64,000 nt of DNA from Streptosporangium sp. NBC_01756 (GTDB lineage Bacteria; Actinomycetota; Actinomycetes; Streptosporangiales; Streptosporangiaceae), in assembly GCF_035917975.1 (NCBI RefSeq), contig NZ_CP109130.1, forward strand, positions 248,001-312,000. Direction: 5' to 3'. Shown piece by piece: positions 34,724 to 41,804 of the stretch (position 1 is the first letter of the stretch; each line of letters opens with the position of its first letter). Below the pieces are notes generated by a model that ran no database searches, was not told the origin of the DNA, and worked only from the letters and a program-made list of their open reading frames with translations. Made by a program: the position numbers and the translations under genes.

Positions 34724-36541
34724 CTACTTCTTCTTGACCATGCCGAGCTGGATCCACACGCCGGCGGGCTGGCGGAGCAGGTCGCTGTCGTTCTCGGGGA
34801 AGCCGGTGAAGTGGTTGGTGTTGACGAACTGGGTGTTGACGTAGTCCCAGAGCTGGATCACCGGCAGGTCCTGGTTGGCCGCCTTGGCGAGCTGGCCGAC
34901 GATGGTCTTCTGCTCGTCCTCGGCGGCGGAGTTCAGCTTGGCGGTGAGCTCACCCGGGTTGACCTTGGTGCCGTCGACCTCGATGGTCTCCGGGCCGCCC
35001 ATCCAGTTGCCGCCCTTGCCGGCCTCGGCGTGCTTGACCTTGCCGCCGAGGATCGCCCAGCCGTTGGAGGCGCCGTAGAGGCGCTGGTAGATGTTGTACG
35101 GCGCGGGGCCGAGCGCGATCAGCCAGAACCCGACGTCGTACTTGCCCTCCGCGATCTCCTTCAGGTAGAGCGGGTAGTCGGCGACGGTGAGGACCTCGGC
35201 GTCGACCCCGGCGGCGGTGAGCTGGCTGGTGACGGCCTTGGCGCCGGAGACCCAGTCGGAGAACGGGGTGGGGACGTTGATGGTGAACTTCCACGGCGTG
35301 CCGTCGGGCAGCGTCCACTTGCCGCCCTCCTTCTTCAGGCCGGCCTTCTTGAACTCCTCCTCGGCCTTGGCCGGGTCGAGCTTGTACGGCTCCAGCTCGC
35401 CGAGCTCGGCGCCGAGCCACTCGGCGGCGGGCTTCTGGTGGATGCCGGTGGTGGTGACGGCCGGGGTGCCGCCCTCCGGCGAGGCGATCGTGGTGACCTC
35501 GTCACGGTTGATCAGGTAGGCCAGCCCCCGCCGCACGTGCACGTTGTCGTAGGGCTTCTTCGCCTGGTTGAACGCCAGGCCCAGCGAGACCGGTGAGAAG
35601 CCCTTGACGACGGCGTTGCCCGGCGTGGCGCCGATGCGCTTCATCACGTCGGCGGGCACCGCGGTGAACGGCGCGCTGTCGAGCTTGCCGGCGATGAGGT
35701 AGTTCCAGATCTGCTCGTTGCCGGTGGAGTTGAGCATCTTGACCTGGTCGGGCCCGACGTTCGCGGCGTTGTAGAAGTTCTTGTTCTTGACCAGCAGCGC
35801 CTCGCCGGGGTTCATCCGCTCCAGCGCGAACGGGCCCGCGGAGACGTCCTTGGGCGGCGCGAAGGCGAGGACCTTCTCCGACAGCGCGGTGATCTCGGCG
35901 CGGGCGCTCTCGGCGTCGGCTCCGTCGCCGCGGGCGGCCTTCAGCTTGTCCCAGAAGTCGGCGGGCAGCACGCTGCTCCAGACGTGCTGGGGGACGATGA
36001 AGCTGTCCATCACGCCGCGCACGAACGTGACGCTGGGGTTCTTCATGTCCTGGCTGATCTTGACGGTCTTGTCGTCGACCACCTCGACCTCGGAGGCGGC
36101 GCCGGCCGCGCCCGGGTCGATCGCGAAGGCGGTGCTGCCCTGCGTGTAGGCCAGGGCGATGGAGAACTTCACGTCCTCGGCGGTGACCGGCTTGCCGTCG
36201 GACCACTTGTTGTCCGGCTGCAGGTGCAGTGTGATCGAGGAGTTGTCCGGCGCGATCTCCCAGCTCGCCGCGATGCCCGGGTAGAACTGGTTCGGGTCGG
36301 TCAGGTGGTTCTTGGACCAGGCGATCCGCATGGCGTTGTAGCCCCAGAAGGCGTTGCCCTTGGGGCTCCACGGGTTGATCGGGCCGTTGACGTCCAGGCT
36401 CGGCTTGTTGGCGTCGATCGTGGTGTAGAGACCGCCGCCACCTCCGCTGCCGCCCGCGGCGGGCTTGTCTTCGGTGCCGCCGCTGCACGCCGTGACGGTG
36501 GCAAGGCCGAGCAACGCCACTACAGCTGCTAGTCGCTTCAT
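34724..36541 (-). CDS. ABC transporter substrate-binding lipoprotein, family 5 (OppA/DppA-like)
   Basis: A 605-residue extracellular binding protein. The lipobox is TVTAC after MKRLAAVVALLGLA, giving a lipid anchor; a GGGGGLYTT linker follows. The SBP_bac_5 core is clear: ASWEIAPDNSSITLHLQPDN, SDGKPVTAEDVKFSI and NQAKKPYDNVHVRRGLAYLI. The ATG at 36541 has GGAG at 36548-36551. It heads the five-gene transporter operon. Family 5 proteins bind peptides, but also muropeptides and oligosaccharides. Its place between mur genes suggests wall fragments as ligand (inference). Confidence 0.88.
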   Translation of the reverse strand: MKRLAAVVALLGLATVTACSGGTEDKPAAGGSGGGGGLYTTIDANKPSLDVNGPINPWSPKGNAFWGYNAMRIAWSKNHLTDPNQFYPGIAASWEIAPDNSSITLHLQPDNKWSDGKPVTAEDVKFSIALAYTQGSTAFAIDPGAAGAASEVEVVDDKTVKISQDMKNPSVTFVRGVMDSFIVPQHVWSSVLPADFWDKLKAARGDGADAESARAEITALSEKVLAFAPPKDVSAGPFALERMNPGEALLVKNKNFYNAANVGPDQVKMLNSTGNEQIWNYLIAGKLDSAPFTAVPADVMKRIGATPGNAVVKGFSPVSLGLAFNQAKKPYDNVHVRRGLAYLINRDEVTTIASPEGGTPAVTTTGIHQKPAAEWLGAELGELEPYKLDPAKAEEEFKKAGLKKEGGKWTLPDGTPWKFTINVPTPFSDWVSGAKAVTSQLTAAGVDAEVLTVADYPLYLKEIAEGKYDVGFWLIALGPAPYNIYQRLYGASNGWAILGGKVKHAEAGKGGNWMGGPETIEVDGTKVNPGELTAKLNSAAEDEQKTIVGQLAKAANQDLPVIQLWDYVNTQFVNTNHFTGFPENDSDLLRQPAGVWIQLGMVKKK

Positions 36542-36591
36542 GAACCGCTCCGTTGGGGGTCTTTCGAGGCCGGGAAGCCGGGGTTGACCGG

Positions 36592-36621
36592 ACCCTACGG
36601 GCGGCGTGTGACCTGCGTCAA
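36592..36621 (-). promoter_or_regulatory. Promoter of the Opp-type transporter operon
   Basis: Read leftward: TTGACG (36621-36616), 18-bp spacer, TAGGGT (36597-36592), about 50 bp before the binding-protein ATG. A T-rich motif (36648-36664) lies 27 bp upstream. Confidence 0.5.
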
Positions 36622-36647
36622 TAATCTCCACGCGTTGTGAGAATCCT

Positions 36648-36664
36648 GTAACTTTTCTTCATTG
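36648..36664. promoter_or_regulatory. T-rich motif upstream of the Opp operon, possible MurR site
   Basis: GTAACTTTTCTTCATTG. The core AACTTTTCTTC matches AAATTATCTTC in front of murQ/namZ at 9 of 11 positions. Upstream placement relative to the promoter fits activation or looping better than direct blocking. Confidence 0.35.
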
Positions 36665-36793
36665 TTCACCTGCCGGCCACCCGGCGGCCAAGGCGGGAGA
36701 AAGCCCTCCTCGCCGCCGCACGATACGGTCAGGGGCCTTGGCCGACGTACACCGCACTGCGCCGGCACGGCCCACCGTCGAAGGACGACCGTT

Positions 36794-36875
36794 GTGGAAA
36801 TGAAGCTCGAGGTGGTGCAGGTCCCGTCTCCGACGTGGACCGCGCGAGAGACTTCTACCGCGAGCGGAGACGCCA
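36794..36875 (+). pseudogene. Remnant of a glyoxalase/VOC-family gene (N-terminus only)
   Basis: ATG at 36800 opens MKLEVVQVP; after a one-base slip near 36829 the other frame continues SDVDRARDFYRE, the classic first beta-alpha unit of VOC proteins (VSDVDRARDFYxE). About 25 residues remain; the rest of the gene is absent. Confidence 0.55.
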
Positions 36876-36909
36876 GACCCGTTGGAGTCGACTCCCGCCG
36901 GGACCGTAG

Positions 36910-36939
36910 GGTGTCGGGATCAGGGCTGATCCCGACACC
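36910..36939. repeat. Perfect 14-bp inverted repeat with 2-nt centre
   Basis: GGTGTCGGGATCAG at 36910-36923 pairs with 36926-36939. It can form a strong hairpin or act as a protein-binding palindrome. It directly follows the VOC remnant, so it may be the old terminator of a lost gene. Confidence 0.6.
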
Positions 36940-37617
36940 TTCACGTCGCCCCGGAGGTACGGCGAAGGCAGGATGACCGAGGTTTCGCAGGTCCGTTCGG
37001 GGCCCGTTGGGTGGGTGGCCGTAGCCTTGCGTTCATGATCGAACGGGCGAAGGTCGCGGGTGTCGGGATTGCGCAGGTCGCGGATGGTACCGGGGCGATG
37101 TCGATCCCGGATCAAGGGCGAAGACTTGCAGAACAGCCACCTGGCGGCTGGGGGCACATTCGGGAGCGGAGGGCCTGTTCGGCAGGAGGCCGGTGGCGCC
37201 ATCTGTCAGAAGGGGCCGGTTCGCCCGCTCGATGGCTGACGCTGTGACAACCGCGGTCCCGGCGCACTGGGTGAGCCAAACCTGAGCCGGAATCAGAGAG
37301 CCGACATACCTCGGGCCGACTGCGATTCGGGCCCCTACGGAGCACATGTACCGCGCACCCGCGCCCGGCTCGCCTGATCCGACGCCACAATCGCCTTCAC
37401 CGCCGGCGGTGAGTTGCGGGAACCGGCTCAGCCTACGTTTTCGTTCCGCCGCACTCTGACCCCCGCCACCCGGGGACGGCCGCCGGTGCCGGCCGGGCGC
37501 CCCCTCCAGGACCCGGCCGGACACCGGCAGGCGACGACCACTCTCCGTGATGAACACGAGCTCAACCACAACCGAATAGGCGACAGTTGATTACGCGAGG
37601 TCGCCAGAGTGGCACCC
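36940..37617. other. Gene-poor region
   Basis: No convincing gene on either strand. A leftward open frame of 178 codons (37033-37569) has no recognisable motif, a Pro/Arg-biased composition and no ribosome site. GGTGTCGGGAT from the palindrome at 36910 recurs near 37059. The region looks like decayed intergenic DNA between two insertion or deletion events. Confidence 0.5.
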
Positions 37618-37722
37618 CTACGGCGCCACGGTGGCCTCGATCCGCTCGATGTACTTCGCGATCTCCGGGCCGGCCTCGACAACTTTCAGGTAGCCGATCA
37701 CGCACCCGCGCGGCGCCGTCAT
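37618..37722 (-). pseudogene. Truncated DUF1330 gene
   Basis: ATG overlapping the SnoaL stop (ATGA at 37722) opens MTAPRGCVIGYLKVVEAGPE, then IAKYIERIEATVAP, followed by TAG where family members continue with YGGRF. The 34-residue start matches the first beta-alpha unit of DUF1330 proteins. One TAC-to-TAG change explains the stop, but the sequence after it is also diverged, so the gene is probably dead. Confidence 0.6.
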
Positions 37723-38075
37723 GCCGGTACCTTGTCCAGGAAACCGCATACGTCCTGGATCCGGCCCGACTCGTCCGTCACCAGGACGTCGAATCCGATC
37801 ACCGGCGGTTCGGCTCCCTCCGGGCCCAGGCCCCAGCGGAATCGCACCTGGCGATGGTGGGCGTCGGCTTCACCGACCTGAGTGAACACCCACCCTGGAA
37901 ACTGCGCCTGGACGCCATCGACGATCGCCGTGATCCCGTCGTGGCCGCAGACCTCGGCCATCGGATCGGTGTAGGTCGCCTCGGGCGACCAATGCTCGGA
38001 GATCAACCTTGCCCGCTCGTCGCCGGTTGCGTTCCAGGTGGCCAGGTACTGCTGGACGATGTCCTTCATGATCAT
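37719..38075 (-). CDS. SnoaL-like (NTF2-fold) protein
   Basis: A 118-residue protein with the SnoaL pattern: VQQYLATWNATGDERARLIS helix pair, HWSPEATYTDPMAEVCGHDG, and FRWGLGPEGAEPPVIGFDVL strands. Such small proteins are cyclases, isomerases or binding proteins; function here is unknown. ATG at 38075 has CGGGAG 4 bp upstream; the ATG at 38069 is an equal alternative. It is divergent from the MmyB-like regulator, with a 23-bp palindrome between them, and was once coupled to a DUF1330 gene. Confidence 0.8.
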   Translation of the reverse strand: MIMKDIVQQYLATWNATGDERARLISEHWSPEATYTDPMAEVCGHDGITAIVDGVQAQFPGWVFTQVGEADAHHRQVRFRWGLGPEGAEPPVIGFDVLVTDESGRIQDVCGFLDKVPA

Positions 38076-38136
38076 TTTCTCCCGTTCGTCTCAATCGGTC
38101 GATGCCCGAAATCCTGGCCCGGGATCGGTCATCCGA

Positions 38137-38159
38137 GCCATGACCTCACAGGTCATGGC
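38137..38159. promoter_or_regulatory. 23-bp palindrome, probable operator of the MmyB-like regulator
   Basis: GCCATGACCT-CAC-AGGTCATGGC: perfect 10-bp arms with a 3-bp centre in the 115-bp divergent intergenic region between the SnoaL gene and the XRE regulator. Confidence 0.7.
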
Positions 38160-38190
38160 CACCTGGACACGACCCCCTAGACTCGCGAAC

Positions 38191-38970
38191 ATGAGCGTTG
38201 CAGTCGAAGCCCCGTCGGTCGGTGCGCTGTTGCGGACCTGGCGCGAACGGCGCCGGTTCAGTCAGCAGGAGCTGTCCAACCGATCGCGGGTCTCCACCCG
38301 GCACCTCAGCCGGGTGGAGACCGGCAAGGCGCACCCGACACCGGAGATGATCATGCACCTCTCCGACAACCTGGATGTGCCGCTGCGGGATCGCAATCGA
38401 CTCCTGTTGGCCGGCGGCTACGCACCGCGCTATCAAGATCGTCAATTGGACGACGTGTCGATCGCGGTGGTGATGGACGGCCTGCGCCGACTCCTCGACG
38501 CCCACCTGCCGTACCCCGCGCTGCTGTTGGATGAGCACTGGGACATCGTCGACGCCAACGCTGCCGTTGATCAGCTGCTGACCGGTTGCGCACCGGAGTT
38601 GCTGGAACCGCCGATCAATGTGGTCCGCGTCTGTCTGCATCCGGACGGGCTGGCCGGCCGGATCGGCAATCGCGAGGAGTGGGGCGGCCATCTGCTGCAG
38701 CAGGTGAGCCACCGGGCCGAGCGCACCCATGATCAGCGCCATCGCGAGCTTGCCGCGGAGATCGCCGGATACCTCGACAAATCCGATCTCGCCACCCCCC
38801 TGACGGGACCGGTGGTCATCCTCGAAATCGATGTCGACGGCGACCCGCTGCGGTTCTTCAGCACCTCCGCCACCCTCAGCGCCGCCACCGATGCCACCCT
38901 GGAGGGGCTGCATCTGGAGACGTTCCTGCCGGCCGACGACGAGACCCGACGCCGGTTCGACAAGCGGTAG
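38191..38970 (+). CDS. XRE-family regulator with MmyB-like ligand-binding domain
   Basis: A 259-residue regulator. Residues 8-65 form an XRE helix-turn-helix (GALLRTWRERRRFSQQELSN, then STRHLSRVETGKAHPTPEMI). Residues 90-255 are the MmyB-type domain (PYPALLLDEHWDIVDANAAV, LLTGCAPELLEPPINVVRVC), a PAS-like fold that binds fatty acids in characterised members. ATG at 38191 is the first start after the divergent operator. Such regulators usually control the adjacent short oxidoreductase or SnoaL gene. Confidence 0.88.
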   Translation: MSVAVEAPSVGALLRTWRERRRFSQQELSNRSRVSTRHLSRVETGKAHPTPEMIMHLSDNLDVPLRDRNRLLLAGGYAPRYQDRQLDDVSIAVVMDGLRRLLDAHLPYPALLLDEHWDIVDANAAVDQLLTGCAPELLEPPINVVRVCLHPDGLAGRIGNREEWGGHLLQQVSHRAERTHDQRHRELAAEIAGYLDKSDLATPLTGPVVILEIDVDGDPLRFFSTSATLSAATDATLEGLHLETFLPADDETRRRFDKR

Positions 38971-39327
38971 ACCATGCCGGAAGAGTCCCGCCGCAGACCT
39001 GGCTCGCGGCCTCGACAGGCCGTTCATCGATGACTCAGCGCCTGCTGACGTTGGCGCGAGCAGGCTGGTGACTTCGGTGATCACCTCCGCCACCGAGAAC
39101 ACGATCTTCTCGGGAGTCGGGTGACCTGCGCAGCTCGGCTCACCTTGGGGCGGGGGACACGTTCGGGAGAAGACCCCCGGCTCGACCCGGCCGACGACTG
39201 AAAGTTACACCGCCACCGCCGCCTTCCTCGCAGGTCAACCGGCAGGCCGGGCCGCCTTCGGGGAAGGCGGCTTCCCGGCCGGGACGCAGGTGCCTAGCAT
39301 CGGCCCCGACGACGGCGGGAGTGGACG
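38971..39327. other. Intergenic stretch with a hairpin
   Basis: No gene supported. A hairpin GCCGCCTT/AAGGCGGC (39251-39271, 5-nt loop) lies 57 bp before the esterase start, and the final 50 bp carry its ribosome site. It could be a leader structure of the esterase mRNA or a terminator for the regulator. Confidence 0.4.
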
Positions 39328-40404
39328 ATGCGCAGAGGCAGTTCGATTCTGGCGGTTCTGACGGCGGTGACCGCGACCCTGGCATTCCTGCTGGCAGGTA
39401 CGGCGGTGCCGGCACAGGCCGCGACCATCAAGATCATGGCACTCGGAGACTCGATCACCGGCTCACCCGGATGCTGGCGGGCTCTCCTGTGGAACCGGCT
39501 CCACGACGCCGGGTACACCGACATCGACTTCGTCGGGACACTGCCGCCGCAGGGCTGCGGCGTCACCCACGACGGGGACAACGAGGGCCACGGCGGGGCG
39601 CTGGTCACCAACGTGGCCGACCAGAACCAGCTCCCCGGATGGCTCGCGGCGACCCACCCTGACATCGTGATGATGCACTTCGGCACCAACGACGCCTGGA
39701 GCAACCGCCCCACCGCGACCATCCTGGCCGCCTACGGCAAGCTGGTGGACCAGATGCGGGCCGACAACCCCGCGATGAAGGTGCTGGTCGCCCAGATCAT
39801 CCCGATGAACCCCAGCACCTGCGGTGAGTGCGGGCAGCGGGTGTCGGCACTCAACGCCGCGATCCCCGGCTGGGCGGCGGCCAAGAGCACCGTGAGCTCG
39901 CCCGTCGTCGTGGTCGACCAGTGGACGGGCTTCAGCACCGCGGCCGACACCTACGACGGCGTGCACCCCAACGCGTCGGGCGACCAGAAGATGGCCGGCC
40001 GCTGGTTCCCCGCGCTGACCGCGCTGCTCGGCGCGGGCCCCACCACCTCCCCGACCCCGACCGTCTCCCCGACTCCCACCCCGACCCCGACGGTGACGCC
40101 TCCGGCCGGCGGCTGCGCGGCCACCTACACGACCGTCAACTCCTGGCAGGGCGGCTTCCAGGGCGAGGTGGCCGTCAAGAACACCGGCACCTCCCCCCGC
40201 GCCGGCTGGACGGTGAGCTGGACGTTCGCCGACCGGCAGATCAGCCAGTCGTGGAACGCGGCGGTCACCCAGACGGGATCCGCCGTGAGCGCCAGGAACG
40301 CCGCCTGGAACGGCTCCCTGGCTCCCGGCGCGACGGCGGTCTTCGGGTTCATCGCCTCCGGGAACGGCTCCCCCGCACCCGTGCTGTCCTGCACGGCAGG
40401 CTGA
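39328..40404 (+). CDS. Secreted SGNH-hydrolase esterase with C-terminal CBM2
   Basis: A 358-residue exported protein. A Sec signal spans residues 1-31 (cut after AQA). The SGNH domain has GDSIT (nucleophile Ser), a GHGG-type block, GTNDAW and DGVHPNASGDQ (catalytic Asp-His). A Pro/Thr linker (TSPTPTVSPTPTPTPT) leads to a family 2 carbohydrate-binding module (about 260-358) with paired cysteines at its ends. It likely removes acetyl groups from xylan or related plant polysaccharides bound through the CBM. ATG at 39328 has GGCGGGAG upstream, and a strong terminator follows. Confidence 0.9.
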   Translation: MRRGSSILAVLTAVTATLAFLLAGTAVPAQAATIKIMALGDSITGSPGCWRALLWNRLHDAGYTDIDFVGTLPPQGCGVTHDGDNEGHGGALVTNVADQNQLPGWLAATHPDIVMMHFGTNDAWSNRPTATILAAYGKLVDQMRADNPAMKVLVAQIIPMNPSTCGECGQRVSALNAAIPGWAAAKSTVSSPVVVVDQWTGFSTAADTYDGVHPNASGDQKMAGRWFPALTALLGAGPTTSPTPTVSPTPTPTPTVTPPAGGCAATYTTVNSWQGGFQGEVAVKNTGTSPRAGWTVSWTFADRQISQSWNAAVTQTGSAVSARNAAWNGSLAPGATAVFGFIASGNGSPAPVLSCTAG

Positions 40405-40408
40405 GGGA

Positions 40409-40446
40409 TGTGCGGTGATCCTCGCTGCGGTGAGGATCACCGCACA
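40409..40446. terminator. Terminator between the esterase and the P450 gene
   Basis: Perfect 15-bp stem TGTGCGGTGATCCTC (40409-40423) with 40432-40446, 8-nt loop, between convergent genes. Confidence 0.8.
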
Positions 40447-40482
40447 CGTCCCGGCACCCCGGTGAGACTTCGAGCCCGCAGG

Positions 40483-41700
40483 TCAGAGGGTCACCGGCAG
40501 TGAGGCCAGGCGCCAGGTGCCCGGGTCGGGGACCCGCCCCGTGGCCGGTGAGCCGGGGGCGAGCACCAGGTCGGGGAAACGGCGCAGCAGCGCGGTGAGC
40601 GCGATCTCGGTCTGCGCCCGGGCCAGCGCGGCTCCGAGACAGAAGTGCGGCCCGTGGGCGTAGCCGAGGTGTCCCGACGCTCCCGCGTCGCGGCCGATGT
40701 CGAACCGGTCGGGGTCGGCGAACGCGCGCGGGTCTCGGTTGGCGGAGACGATGGCGGCGGTGACGGGTTCGCCCTTGCGGATCGGCACGCCGTACATCTC
40801 GACGTCTTCTCGCGGGTGACGGGGAATGGTCAGCAGTTGCGGCCCGCACCAGCGGGTCAGCTCCTCGACGGCGCGGGGCATGAGGCCGGTGTCCGCACGC
40901 AGCGCGGCGAGCTGACCGGGGTGGCGGAGCAGGGTTTCGACGGCGTTGGCGACGAGGTTCGTCGGCGTCTGCCCGGCGAGCACCAGGTTCCAGACCAGGG
41001 TGACCATCTCGGTGTCGCTGAGCCGGCCCTCGTCGCCGGCCTGGCTGCGGATGAGGTCGGAGATCAGATCGTCGCCGGGCTCGGCTCTCCGGGCCGCGAC
41101 CGCCGCCTTGGCGCCCTCCATGATGCCGGGTATCGCGTCGGCGAACGCCTGCCCCCAGCCGGCCGCCACCGCGGCGCCGTACTCCCGCCAGCGTGGCCGG
41201 TCAGACTCGGGAATGCCGACCAGCTCGCAGATCACCTCGATCGGCAGCGGCCGCGCGAAGTGCGCCAGCAGATCCACCGCGCCGTCCTCGGCGTGATCGG
41301 CCAGGCCGTCGAGCAGGCTCTCGACGATCGGCTCGATCCGCGGCCGGAAGTCGACGGCGCGGCGCGCGGTGAACGCGGGCGACACCAGCCTGCGCAGCCG
41401 CGCGTGCTCCGGGCCTTCCATTTCCTGCATGGTCCGCATGTAGGCCAGGCAGTGCTCGGGGATGCCGGGGGGCCGCATGAAGCTGTCGGCGCCGAGCTCG
41501 AACCGCGGGTCGCTCAGCATCGCCCTGGCGTCCTCGTGTCGCGTCAGAACCCACATCGGGCGCATGCCGGGGGCCAGCAGCCGCGCCAGCGGCGAGCACT
41601 CCCTGACCCGTCCGTACGCGGCGGCGGGGTCGCTGAGCACGTCGATGTCGGTCAGGTCGATCTCGGGAACGCCGCCGGCACCCGGTCTGACGTCGGTCAT
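40483..41700 (-). CDS. Cytochrome P450
   Basis: A 405-residue bacterial class I P450. The heme-binding Cys is Cys354 in YAHGPHFCLGAALAR, where the usual FGxG start is YAHG. The ExxR pair is in VEELTRW, and the I-helix reads LVLAGQTPTNLVA. That matches the actinobacterial AG(H/Q)EPT type except that the acidic residue is Thr. ATG at 41700 has TCTGGAG upstream. It is divergent from a TetR regulator with AGATGTTC repeats between them. No ferredoxin partner is adjacent. The substrate is unknown; detoxification or tailoring are both possible. Confidence 0.88.
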   Translation of the reverse strand: MTDVRPGAGGVPEIDLTDIDVLSDPAAAYGRVRECSPLARLLAPGMRPMWVLTRHEDARAMLSDPRFELGADSFMRPPGIPEHCLAYMRTMQEMEGPEHARLRRLVSPAFTARRAVDFRPRIEPIVESLLDGLADHAEDGAVDLLAHFARPLPIEVICELVGIPESDRPRWREYGAAVAAGWGQAFADAIPGIMEGAKAAVAARRAEPGDDLISDLIRSQAGDEGRLSDTEMVTLVWNLVLAGQTPTNLVANAVETLLRHPGQLAALRADTGLMPRAVEELTRWCGPQLLTIPRHPREDVEMYGVPIRKGEPVTAAIVSANRDPRAFADPDRFDIGRDAGASGHLGYAHGPHFCLGAALARAQTEIALTALLRRFPDLVLAPGSPATGRVPDPGTWRLASLPVTL

Positions 41701-41715
41701 GAATGCTCCAGATTT

Positions 41716-41737
41716 CAGATGTTCAGATCAGATGTTC
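41716..41737. promoter_or_regulatory. Direct repeats between P450 and TetR genes, candidate operator
   Basis: CAGATGTTC at 41716-41724 and 41729-41737, 13 bp apart, in an AT-rich stretch that must hold both divergent promoters. A TetR dimer site is plausible. Confidence 0.5.
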
Positions 41738-41804
41738 TCATCATATGTACGGTTCGGAGTATCTTTGCTCGGGCAGAACGGGCAACGCCGGAACGAGGGG
41801 GACG

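Noticed and set aside
34124-35596. 490-codon frame antisense to the OppB/OppA-like genes
   Set aside because: Composition artefact; both genes on the other strand have complete family motifs and coupled starts.
37033-37569. 178-codon leftward open frame in the gene-poor region
   Set aside because: No ribosome site, no recognisable motif, Pro/Arg-rich; kept as non-coding.
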